A stretch of DNA of 64,000 nt from Pseudoxanthomonas sp. JBR18 (lineage in GTDB: Bacteria > Pseudomonadota > Gammaproteobacteria > Xanthomonadales > Xanthomonadaceae). Made by a program: the position numbers and the translations under genes. Where the stretch lies: positions 4,223,001 through 4,287,000 of the forward strand of contig NZ_CP116339.1 of assembly GCF_028198165.1 (NCBI RefSeq), given 5' to 3'. Positions within the stretch are counted from its first letter, which is position 1. Every line of letters starts with the position of its first letter. A model generated the notes under the pieces. The model was not told the origin of the DNA and ran no database searches. It saw only the letters and a program-made list of their open reading frames with translations. Below, one piece after another: positions 38,887 through 47,037 of the stretch.

Positions 38887-40356
38887 TCAGTACACCAGCG
38901 TCTGGATCGCATGCGCGGGGATTTCCACCTGGGTGGACTGCTCGCCGACGTAGAAGTTGTAGGTGATCGCCTTGTCGCTGGCATTCATCACCACGGTGGC
39001 CAGCGAATTGTCCGGGTTGATGAAGGAGGTCGTCATCAAATTGCTGCGGCTGCTCGCCGCACTGACGCGCTTGGCGCCGGGGCGGATGAACTTGGAGAAG
39101 TGGCCGATGTACCAGTAGCTGGGCGTGTAGATCAGCTTGCCGGTGTGGGTATCGGCGTGGATCGGCGAGAAGCAGAAGTTGCCCACGTGGTTGGGGCCAC
39201 CGTGCTCATCCAGCAGCACGTTCCAGTCGGTCCAGGCCACCGAGCCGCCATTGAGGTCGTGGATGATCGAGGTGCCATAGCGCTCGCCATTGGGCCAGTA
39301 CTGGTAGCGCGCCGGGTCGAACTTCTCCACGGTGGCCTCGGTCAGCAGTACCGGCTTGTCCGGGTAGGCGCGGGTCACCTCGGCGACGTTGTCGAACATC
39401 GGATCGAACCCGGCCCAGGTCTCGTACCAGTGGAAGCCCATACCCCAGGCGTACTTGGCCGCCTCCGGATCGTCGAAGATCACGTGCGCGCGGTGGACCA
39501 TCATGTCGCGGTTGTGGTCCCACACGATGATCGGCTTGTCGCCGTAGCCGGCCTTGGCCATGGTCGGACCGAGGTGGTCGCGCAGGAAGTCGCGCTCCTC
39601 CTCGGCCGAGTACTGCATCGATTCCCAGGTCTGCACGGCCATCGGCTCGTTCTGGATGCTGATGCCCCAGATCGGGATGCCGGCCTTCTCGTAGGCGGCG
39701 ATGAACTTGGTGTAGTACTGCGCCCAGGCGTCATCATACTTGGGCAGCAGGTGGCCGCCGTGCAGCATGTTGCCGGTGTCCTTCATGAAGGCCGGCGCGC
39801 TCCACGGGCTGGCGAACATCGGCAGGCTACCGCCGGCCGCGGCGATCGCATCCTTGATCATCGGGATGCGGTACTTGCGGTCATGATCGATGCTGAAGGT
39901 CTTCAGCGCGGCATCGCCTTCCTTGATGTAGGTGTAGCTGGCGCTGGAAAAATCCGAGCTGTGGATGGTGGTGCGCGCCCAGGTGTAGCCGATGCCGTCC
40001 TTGGGGTCGTAGTAGGCCTTCATGAACTCGGCCCGGGTGGGTTTGTCCAGTTTGGCGTAGACCTCGGCCGAGGCGTCGGTGATGGCCCCGCCGATGCCCA
40101 GCATCTCCTGGAAGCGGCGCGTGGGGTCGACGAAGATCGAGTTCTCCACCTCTTTCAGCGTATGCCCGGGCTTGGGCGCGGCCACCTGGCTGGGCACCAT
40201 CTGCGTGGCGGCGCCCTCGGCGGTGGTGTAGACGGTGACCGCGCCGCCAGCCGGGGTATAGGCCGCGGTGGTCACGGCGGCAGCCTGCGCGGGTCCGGCC
40301 TGCGCCAGCAGGACACCGAGCGTGCCCACGGCCGATAAGAGCATGGATGGCTTCAC
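38887..40356 (-). CDS. Secreted GH30 glycosidase (glucosylceramidase-like)
   Basis: This 489-residue retaining glycoside hydrolase of family 30 carries a signal peptide (residues ~1-25, ending PAQAA). The catalytic domain begins near RRFQEMLGIGGAITDASAEV, the usual GH30 opening. The acid/base Glu is in SIQNEPM and the nucleophile Glu in VLLTEATVE. Supporting motifs are LPMFASPWSAPAFMKDTG and GSVAWTDWNVLLDEHGGPNH. Likely substrates are beta-glucosides, beta-1,6-glucans or glucosylceramides. The start is a GTG at 40356 with GGGAGGGG close upstream. The gene stands alone between a REP array and an esterase gene. Confidence 0.92.
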   Translation of the reverse strand: MKPSMLLSAVGTLGVLLAQAGPAQAAAVTTAAYTPAGGAVTVYTTAEGAATQMVPSQVAAPKPGHTLKEVENSIFVDPTRRFQEMLGIGGAITDASAEVYAKLDKPTRAEFMKAYYDPKDGIGYTWARTTIHSSDFSSASYTYIKEGDAALKTFSIDHDRKYRIPMIKDAIAAAGGSLPMFASPWSAPAFMKDTGNMLHGGHLLPKYDDAWAQYYTKFIAAYEKAGIPIWGISIQNEPMAVQTWESMQYSAEEERDFLRDHLGPTMAKAGYGDKPIIVWDHNRDMMVHRAHVIFDDPEAAKYAWGMGFHWYETWAGFDPMFDNVAEVTRAYPDKPVLLTEATVEKFDPARYQYWPNGERYGTSIIHDLNGGSVAWTDWNVLLDEHGGPNHVGNFCFSPIHADTHTGKLIYTPSYWYIGHFSKFIRPGAKRVSAASSRSNLMTTSFINPDNSLATVVMNASDKAITYNFYVGEQSTQVEIPAHAIQTLVY

Positions 40357-40456
40357 GTTCCCCTCCCAGGGTGTTGAGTGCGGCCGGTAGGGTAACCGAG
40401 GGCCGGGGGGAGCGACATGGGACGATCTGTCGACTCAGCAGGCCGCAGCGCCTGCC

Positions 40457-41329
40457 TCAGCCCGCCGGCGTGAGCCCCTGCGCGTCCAGGAACCGCCACA
40501 TTCGCTGCAGCGTGTCGGCAAACGGCGAGCGCCCCAGCGCGGCATCGTCCTGCTGTCCGTGGAAGAAGCCATGCCCATGCCCGGCGTAGGTCTGCAGCTG
40601 GCACAGGCGTCCGGCCCGGATGGCGCGCGCACAGAACGCCTCCACGGTGTGGACGGGTACCACCTGATCGTCCTGTCCGTGGAAGACCAGCGTCGGTGGC
40701 AGCCCGGCCACGGGCAGCACGCTGGGCGAGATGCGCCGGGCGACCAGCTTGAGCGCCAGCGGTGCCGGGCCGACCAGATCCACCGCCGGATTGAACAACA
40801 CCAGCGCCGCGGGGCGATGCGCGCGCGCGGATTTCATCGCCGTGGTCAGCGCCAGGTGGCCGCCGGCCGAGCCCCCGGACAGGACGATGCGCGCCGGGTC
40901 CACGCCCAGCCCCTCGGCTTCTGCGCGCAGCCAGGTGTGGGCGGCGTGGGCATCACGCACGGCATCCAGCGGGCTGGTGCCATCGCGGCACTTGACCCGG
41001 TAGTCGGCCAGCACCGCCACGTAGCCGCGCGCCACGCAGGCATCGGCCTGCGCGCGGAAGGCGTTGATGTCGCCCACCCGCCAGGCCCCACCGAAGAAAA
41101 ACAGGATCGCCGGCCGCGGCGCCCCGCCTTGCTCCGACTCCGGCACCAGCACATGCACGCGCAGGTCGCGCCCGGACGCCTGGCGGTAGGTGAAGCTGCG
41201 CGCACCGGATAAGGTCTGCGGCTGCGGGGCGATGGCCTGGCAGGGATCGGAAAGGACCTCTGCCCCCGCGCCCACCGGCTTGCGAATTGCGACCAACCCC
41301 GTTCTCCACGCCTGCATCGTGGCGAACAT
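40457..41329 (-). CDS. Alpha/beta-hydrolase, carboxylesterase/lipase-like (BD-FAE/HSL type)
   Basis: This ~290-residue serine hydrolase has an oxyanion-hole segment ILFFFGGAW, in place of the classical HGG. The nucleophile Ser is in LSGGSAGGHLAL, the Asp near VFHGQDDQVVP, and the His in GHGHGFFHG. It probably hydrolyses acyl or acetyl esters such as acetylated sugars. No clear signal peptide is seen. The start is uncertain: ATG 41329 is used, with ATG 41320 or a TTG at 41374 possible. It diverges from the transporter gene at 41441. Confidence 0.82.
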   Translation of the reverse strand: MFATMQAWRTGLVAIRKPVGAGAEVLSDPCQAIAPQPQTLSGARSFTYRQASGRDLRVHVLVPESEQGGAPRPAILFFFGGAWRVGDINAFRAQADACVARGYVAVLADYRVKCRDGTSPLDAVRDAHAAHTWLRAEAEGLGVDPARIVLSGGSAGGHLALTTAMKSARAHRPAALVLFNPAVDLVGPAPLALKLVARRISPSVLPVAGLPPTLVFHGQDDQVVPVHTVEAFCARAIRAGRLCQLQTYAGHGHGFFHGQQDDAALGRSPFADTLQRMWRFLDAQGLTPAG

Positions 41330-41440
41330 GATCGCGGATCGCGGGCCATCCTCACAGTGCTCCACGCCGATCAACGTGCGGCTTGCCCATCTCGTGCCGG
41401 TGTCCTACGGTGCACTTCGACTGGTTTTCCCGCGTGTGCG

Positions 41441-42643
41441 ATGCCCTCCCCCTGGCTGTCGAACCTGAGTGTCTGGCTGGCCGCCGCCATGGCCGCCGTG
41501 GCGCTGGCGTGGCCACGACTACGCAAGGCCGACCGCTGGCGGGCCACGGTCACGCCCCTTGCCTCGATCATCGGCAGCGGCTTCCTGGTGCTGGGGCCGC
41601 TGCTGCTGCATCGTTTCGGCAACCTGGCGGCATGGGTGATGGCCGGGCTCTGTGGCCTGGCCTATGCGGTCGGCGCCGCGATCCGCTTCAACATTCTCGC
41701 CCTGGAAAACGGCGGCGGCACACCGCCCCGTGCCGCGACCTTGCTGGACCGCGTCGCCTCCTGGGCACTGGCCTTCGCCTATGTAATCTCGGTCTGCTAC
41801 TACCTCAACCTGTTCGGCGCCTTCGCCGTGCGCAGCGGGCCGCTGCACGGCGTGGTCAGTGGGCGCGTGGTGACCAGCGCGATCCTGATGGGGATCGCCG
41901 CCTTGGGCATGTGGCGCGGCCTGCGCGGACTGGAGCGCGCCGAGACCATCAGCGTCTCGCTCAAGCTGGCGGTCATCGCCGGCCTGCTCGCCGGCCTGGC
42001 CGTGTTCGCCGGCACCCTGGCCGGCCATCACCAGTTGCCCGACACGCATGCGCCCGCGCTGGACTGGTCGGCACTGCCGTTCGCCTTTGGGCTGGTGATC
42101 ACCGTGCAGGGCTTCGAGACCAGCCGCTACCTCGGACAGGCCTACGCCGCGCCGATGCGCGTGCGCTCCATGCGCGATGCCCAGTGGTTGTCCACCGCGA
42201 TCTACATTGCCTATATCGGGCTGGCCAGTGTGGCCTTCACCGCCGACAGCGTGCCCAACGAGGAAACCGCGGTGATCGCGATGATGGCCCCGATCGCAAG
42301 CACCCTGCCGGCGCTGTTGATCCTGGCCGCCCTGGCCGCGCAGTTCAGCGCCGCGGTGGCCGATACCAACGGCTGCGGCGGTCTGGTCTATGAGATGACC
42401 GGCGGCCGCATTCCGGCGCGGACCGCCTACGCCCTGCTGGCGGCGGTTGGCCTGGTCCTGACCTGGACGGCCGACATCTACCAGATCATCAGCGACGCCT
42501 CGCGCGCGTTTTCCGCCTACTACGCGCTGCAGTGCGCGCTGGCCGCCGTGCTGGCCAGGCGCCAGCGCACGCGGCGCCTGGCCTTTGCCGCGCTGTCGGT
42601 GCTGATGACGGCAGCCGCGTTGCTCGGCGTCCCCGCCGAGTAG
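41441..42643 (+). CDS. APC-superfamily-like permease of unknown substrate
   Basis: This 400-residue integral membrane protein has roughly eleven hydrophobic helices. Its overall pattern resembles amino-acid/polyamine permeases, with an early glycine-rich helix ASIIGSGFLVLGP. A loop reads ITVQGFETSRYLGQAYAAPMRVRSM. Both suggest an APC-type discontinuous helix. The specific substrate cannot be assigned. The ATG at 41441 is used because the first helix begins just after it; no ribosome binding site is evident. It converges on uvrA2, with only eleven bases between the two genes. Confidence 0.65.
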   Translation: MPSPWLSNLSVWLAAAMAAVALAWPRLRKADRWRATVTPLASIIGSGFLVLGPLLLHRFGNLAAWVMAGLCGLAYAVGAAIRFNILALENGGGTPPRAATLLDRVASWALAFAYVISVCYYLNLFGAFAVRSGPLHGVVSGRVVTSAILMGIAALGMWRGLRGLERAETISVSLKLAVIAGLLAGLAVFAGTLAGHHQLPDTHAPALDWSALPFAFGLVITVQGFETSRYLGQAYAAPMRVRSMRDAQWLSTAIYIAYIGLASVAFTADSVPNEETAVIAMMAPIASTLPALLILAALAAQFSAAVADTNGCGGLVYEMTGGRIPARTAYALLAAVGLVLTWTADIYQIISDASRAFSAYYALQCALAAVLARRQRTRRLAFAALSVLMTAAALLGVPAE

Positions 42644-42654
42644 GCGACCATCGA

Positions 42655-45180
42655 TCAATCGCCGCTGGGGTGCAACACCTCATGCAGGAACGGCGCCGTC
42701 CTGCTTCCCTTGGCCTTGGCCACCTGGGCTGGCAGTCCCGCCGCGATCACCGTGCCTCCCTGGTCGCCAGCGCCCGGCCCCATGTCGATCACCCAATCGC
42801 TGCTTGCGGCCACGCGCATGTCGTGCTCGACCACCACCACGGTGTTGCCGGCCTCCACCAGCCCGTGCAGCTGGGTCATCAAGGTATCCACGTCCGCCGG
42901 GTGCAGGCCGGTGGAAGGTTCATCCAGCACGTACACGGTGTCGCGACGCTGGGCGCGCTGCAGCTCGGTGGCCAGCTTGATGCGCTGGGCTTCGCCGCCA
43001 GAGAGTTCAGTCGCAGGCTGCCCAAGGCGCAGATAGCCCAGGCCCACCTCGATCAGGACCTGCAGCGGCCGGGCGATGGTGGCGTCCTGGGCGAAGAATT
43101 CCGCGGCCTGCGCCACGGTCATGCGCAGGACCTGGGCGATGTTGTGACCGCGCAGCTCCACCTCCAGGGTCTTGGCGTTGTAGCGCGCGCCATGACAGGT
43201 GGGGCACGGCGCATAGACGCTGGGCATGAACAACAGTTCCACATTGACCGCGCCCTCGCCCTGGCAGGTTTCGCAGCGGCCCTTGGCCACGTTGAAGGAA
43301 AACCGCCCGGCATCGAAGCGCCGCCGCCTGGCCTGCGGTGTTTCGGCAAAGCGCTTGCGCACATGGTCGAACAGTCCGGTGTAGGTGGCCAAGTTGGAAC
43401 GCGGGGTACGGCCGATGGCTTTCTGGTCCACGCGCACCAACCGGCGCACGTGCTCCAGCCCGGCCACGATGTGGCCGCCGGTGGGAACTTCTTCCCCACG
43501 CTCCAGCGGATCGAGTGCGTCTTCGTCATCCGCGCGTGCCTGGCCCAGGTGATCGGCCAGCAACTCCACCAGCGCCTGGCTGACCAGCGAGGACTTGCCC
43601 GACCCACTGACCCCAGTGACCGTGGTGAACACGCCCAGGGGAATGTCCACGTCCAGTCCATCGACGTTGTTGCGGGTGATGCCGCGCAGCTGCAGCCAGG
43701 CGCTGGACTGGCGCGCACGGCTGTGCACCGCCTGCTGCCCGCCAAACAGATAACGCCGGGTGGCCGAGGCCTGCACCTGTTCCAGGCCGGCCGGCGGGCC
43801 GCTGTACAGCACCTGCCCGCCTTGCTCGCCCGCCGCAGGACCAACATCCACAATCCAGTCGGCATGGCGGATCACATCAATCTCGTGTTCGACCACGAAG
43901 ATCGAATTGCCTGCGCCCTTCAACTGATCCAGCGCCCGCAGCAGCGCCTGCGCATCGGCCGGGTGCAAGCCAGCGGATGGCTCGTCCATGACATAGACCA
44001 CCCCAAACAGCTGCGAACGGATCTGCGTGGCCAGGCGCAGGCGCTGCAATTCGCCCGGTGAAAGCGTCGGCGTGCCGCGCTCCAGGGTCAGGTAACCCAG
44101 GCCCAGGTCCTGCAGGATGGCGATGCGCGCCAGCAGATCCTGCGCGATGCGCTGGGCGGCGATGGCCTGCTCGGGATGACCATCGCCGCGATGCGCCTTG
44201 CCCTGCGCAGCCGGTGTCAGCCGTGCCGCCACCTCGCTCAAGGGCAACTGCGAGAGCGCCCCGATATCCAGCCCGGCAAAGGTGACCGACAGCGCCTCGC
44301 GCCGCAGGCGTTTGCCGTCGCAGCTCGGGCACAGCGTGCTGACTAGGTACTGGGACGCGCGTTTTTTCTGCTGCGCACTCTGGGTGGTGGCAAAGGTATG
44401 CAGCACATGGCGCCGCGCACTGGTGAAGGTGCCCATGTAGCTGGGCTCGGTCTTGCGTTTGAGCGCGGCCTGGGTCTGGGCCAGGCTGAAGCCCGGGTAC
44501 ACCGGCACCACCGGCTGCTCGTCGGTGAACAGGATCCAGTCGCGGGTCTTCTTGGGCAGCTTGGACCACGGCACGTCCACATCGATGCCCAGCGTGGTCA
44601 GGATGTCGCGCTGGTTCTGCCCGTGCCAGGCACCGGGCCAGGCCGCCACCGCGCGCTCGCGGATGGTCAGGCTGCGGTCGGGCACCATCGAGGCCTCGGT
44701 GGCTTCATACACACGCCCCAGTCCATGGCAGGTGGGACACGCCCCGGCGGGGGTATTGGGCGAAAACCCATCGGCATAGATGATTTCCTGCCCCTTGGGG
44801 TAATCGCCGGCGCGCGAGTACAGCATGCGCAGCGAGTTAGAGATGGTGGTGACACTGCCCACCGACGAGCGCGTACTCGGCGCGCCACGCTGCTGCTGCA
44901 AGGCCACCGCCGGGGGCAGGCCTTCGATGGCATCCACCTCGGGCACGCCGGCCTGGTCGATCAACCGGCGTGCATAGGGCGAGATCGAATCCAGGTAGCG
45001 CCGCTGCGCCTCGGCGAACAAGGTGCCAAAGGCCAACGAGGACTTGCCCGACCCCGACACCCCGGTGAACACCACCAGCGCATCGCGCGGGATGTCCACA
45101 TCCACGTCTTTCAGGTTGTGCTCGCGCGCACCACGCACGCGGACAAAGCCGGCGGGGCCAGATGGGGAAGCTTGGGACAT
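42655..45180 (-). CDS. uvrA2: UvrA paralogue (UvrA2-type ABC ATPase)
   Basis: This 841-residue double ABC ATPase is about 100 residues shorter than housekeeping UvrA and lacks part of the insertion domains used for UvrB contact. It has two Walker A motifs (both GVSGSGKSSL) and zinc-finger-like CPTCHGLG, CQGEG and CPTCHGARY segments. The signature motifs are LSPGELQRLRLATQ in the first half and ELSGGEAQRIKLATEL in the second, with DEPSAGLHP and DEPSTGLHP Walker B regions. The first signature departs from LSGGE. Such paralogues occur in Streptomyces drug-resistance loci and in other bacteria for DNA-damage tolerance. No strong ribosome binding site is visible at 45180. Confidence 0.92.
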   Translation of the reverse strand: MSQASPSGPAGFVRVRGAREHNLKDVDVDIPRDALVVFTGVSGSGKSSLAFGTLFAEAQRRYLDSISPYARRLIDQAGVPEVDAIEGLPPAVALQQQRGAPSTRSSVGSVTTISNSLRMLYSRAGDYPKGQEIIYADGFSPNTPAGACPTCHGLGRVYEATEASMVPDRSLTIRERAVAAWPGAWHGQNQRDILTTLGIDVDVPWSKLPKKTRDWILFTDEQPVVPVYPGFSLAQTQAALKRKTEPSYMGTFTSARRHVLHTFATTQSAQQKKRASQYLVSTLCPSCDGKRLRREALSVTFAGLDIGALSQLPLSEVAARLTPAAQGKAHRGDGHPEQAIAAQRIAQDLLARIAILQDLGLGYLTLERGTPTLSPGELQRLRLATQIRSQLFGVVYVMDEPSAGLHPADAQALLRALDQLKGAGNSIFVVEHEIDVIRHADWIVDVGPAAGEQGGQVLYSGPPAGLEQVQASATRRYLFGGQQAVHSRARQSSAWLQLRGITRNNVDGLDVDIPLGVFTTVTGVSGSGKSSLVSQALVELLADHLGQARADDEDALDPLERGEEVPTGGHIVAGLEHVRRLVRVDQKAIGRTPRSNLATYTGLFDHVRKRFAETPQARRRRFDAGRFSFNVAKGRCETCQGEGAVNVELLFMPSVYAPCPTCHGARYNAKTLEVELRGHNIAQVLRMTVAQAAEFFAQDATIARPLQVLIEVGLGYLRLGQPATELSGGEAQRIKLATELQRAQRRDTVYVLDEPSTGLHPADVDTLMTQLHGLVEAGNTVVVVEHDMRVAASSDWVIDMGPGAGDQGGTVIAAGLPAQVAKAKGSRTAPFLHEVLHPSGD

Positions 45181-45610
45181 GACGACGGCACTCGCAAAAG
45201 AACGCCGCCATTATCCGGACCAGCGCGCATGGAGGGCGCGAATGGCGGCCAGGTCGCACCGTGCAAGCACTCCATGGAAGCGCGCCCTTGGAGGCACCCC
45301 AGCTTTCACCACGTAGGGCCCGAACGCCTAACCACGCCACAGTGCGTTGCGGCGGGCGGAACCTATCGAAATGTGCGGCTTGGAGCGACGGACGTCTCCA
45401 ATCCCGCGAGACGGCTCCCGCTTTAGGTGGACCTGTCCCACTTGATAGCCATCGCTGTGCTCGAGCCACGATCGCTTCGTCATTTGGCAGCTCTAGCGCT
45501 ACCACTCAGCGATTCGCACGCACCAATCGAAACGCCCCGCGGTGCGGGGCGTTTTGTGTCATTGGTAGAAGGGGATAACGGGCGCCGCCGCAGCCGGCCG
45601 CGCTCAGCCA
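45181..45610. other. Intergenic region without a confident gene
   Basis: About 430 bp with only weak open frames. A strong terminator-like hairpin at 45531-45557 is the one clear signal. A tRNA-like ACCA tail near 45520 was examined and rejected. Confidence 0.4.
45531..45557 (+). terminator. Strong intrinsic terminator with no obvious upstream gene
   Basis: AACGCCCCGC and its exact complement surround GGT and are followed by TTTTGTGT on the plus strand. It reads as a plus-strand terminator although no plus-strand gene is recognised upstream, so an unseen small RNA or short gene is possible. It may also act on the minus strand. Confidence 0.6.
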
Positions 45611-46237
45611 TCAGGCCTTGGCCAGCAGCGTTTCCAACTCGGCCTTGCCGACGCGGGCGCCGTAGGCGGGGGTGCCGTTCTCGTAGCGGAAGCCTTCATG
45701 CAGGTTACCGGCGTCCAGCACGTCAAAACCGAAAGATTCGATCAGCTCGGCCACCACGGCCTTGGCCGAGGCATCGTCACCGACGATGGGCAAGGCGCGG
45801 CGTTCCGGATCGCCCTTGGGCCGAGCCGCGGTGCCGATCTCCTCGGCGTGGATGGAGTTGAAGGCCTTGACCACCTTCGATTCCGGCAGATGCTCGGCGG
45901 TCATTTCGCTGGTGGTGGTATCGCCACTGTCCAGCGCGGCGATCTGGCCGTCGCGCTCGGGGTAGTAGTTCATGGTGTCGATGATCACCTTGCCGGCCAA
46001 CGGCGCGACCGGCACGTCCTTCAAGTCCTTCAGCGGAATGGTGACCACCACCATCTCGCCTTGTTCGGCCGCGTCCTTGGCAGTGGCGGCGCTGGCCTTG
46101 GGACCAAGCTCGCCAATCAAGCCGGACAAGGTCTCCGGCCCGCGCGAATTGGACATGACCACCTCGTGGCCGGCCTCGATGGCCTTGCGCGCCACGATGG
46201 AGCCGATATTGCCGCTGCCGATAAATCCGATCTTCAT
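45611..46237 (-). CDS. NADP-binding oxidoreductase of the coenzyme-F420-dependent reductase family
   Basis: This 208-residue Rossmann-fold protein starts MKIGFIGSGNIGSIVARKAI with the GxGxxG nucleotide motif. MSNSRGPE follows, whose Ser and Arg suggest a preference for NADP(H). The sequence VVVTIPLKDLKDVP and VIIDTMNYYPERDG is typical of the F420-dependent NADP oxidoreductase family (COG2085). Xanthomonads lack F420, so this family member probably reduces another partner using NADPH. It is an orphan gene ending about 50 bases from the terminator at 45531. Confidence 0.85.
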   Translation of the reverse strand: MKIGFIGSGNIGSIVARKAIEAGHEVVMSNSRGPETLSGLIGELGPKASAATAKDAAEQGEMVVVTIPLKDLKDVPVAPLAGKVIIDTMNYYPERDGQIAALDSGDTTTSEMTAEHLPESKVVKAFNSIHAEEIGTAARPKGDPERRALPIVGDDASAKAVVAELIESFGFDVLDAGNLHEGFRYENGTPAYGARVGKAELETLLAKA

Positions 46238-46771
46238 GGGATGCCCTTTAGACCTGAGATGAAAGTGTCCACGATGATGCGGATCGCATCAGAGCCTCCC
46301 GGTGAAGGATTTGCTATACGCCTTTCATTCGTATGAATCTCCACCTTGGACCAGTCCTACAGGAACCACGCTGGCGCAAGCCGCGCGGCACTCCCGCGAT
46401 TGCACAGCCCGGCGCCTTGCCCGCTCTCTCGCCGCACGCCCCACTCACCTTCGGGAACGCAACCTCGGCGCTGGCTTGCGCCTTCAGGTTTCCGAGTGAG
46501 GAAAAAGCGTCAGGCGCCGGGACGCGCGCCAGCGCTGCATAGACAAACCGCCAACGCATGGCCGCCTTGATGGCCCTGGCCTCGTAGCGAAGCGGCGCGC
46601 ATGCATCACGTGCGACCTCGATGCTCGCCGCGCGCGCCACTGGTCGACACCTGCAGAAGGCGCAACTCACCGTAAGAACAAAGACTTTTCTCTTGTTCGG
46701 GTGATGCCTGCCCATTGGCCTGATGCCTGGATCGGGTGGCTGGCTTGCGGTGCAGCCGCCACCGAGGCCTT

Positions 46772-46845
46772 GTAGAGCGGAGCTTGCTCCGCTGAGGCCT
46801 TCCCTGCGTTCTGATCGCAGAGCAGCGGAGCAAGCTCCGCTCTAC
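46772..46845. repeat. Symmetrical GTAG REP doublet
   Basis: A 74-bp unit has head GTAGAGCGGAGCTTGCTCCG and its inverted counterpart ending AAGCTCCGCTCTAC. Both halves carry the same palindrome, unlike the heterodimeric units around the RAYT. It can fold into one long hairpin. Confidence 0.88.
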
Positions 46846-46985
46846 GCGGCGAGGAGATTGTCGGGAACGGCGCTGATCCGGCTGCGAAAAGGCGTCGCGA
46901 TCGTTGGGGCGCGCAGCTCACCAACGGGCGCTGATGCCAGCCTGTGTTCTCGTCTCCCGCTTCCCGCAGTCGGGAGAAGACGCAA

Positions 46986-47010
46986 GAAAAAGCCCCGCTT
47001 TCGCGGGGCT
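46986..47010 (-). terminator. Intrinsic terminator of the M1 aminopeptidase gene
   Basis: On the minus strand AGCCCCGC and its complement surround GAAA and are followed by TTTTT. It lies 28 bases after the aminopeptidase stop codon. Confidence 0.85.
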
Positions 47011-47037
47011 CCTTCGTGTCGCCGGGAAGGTTGGAAC

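Larger units (their letters stand above)
46238..47037. other. 800-bp region without a confident gene
   Basis: Only weak overlapping frames occur. It contains a symmetrical REP doublet (46772-46845) and the terminator of the aminopeptidase gene (46986-47010). Nothing else was recognised. Confidence 0.45.

Noticed and set aside
45480..45530. tRNA-like segment ending GCACCA before a terminator
   Set aside because: No T-loop GTTCGA sequence, no pairing acceptor stem and no anticodon arm could be found.
46314..46715. 133-codon minus-strand frame in the gene-poor region
   Set aside because: No domain, weak start and irregular composition. It was judged non-coding, although its end could be part of a dispersed repeat that I cannot confirm.
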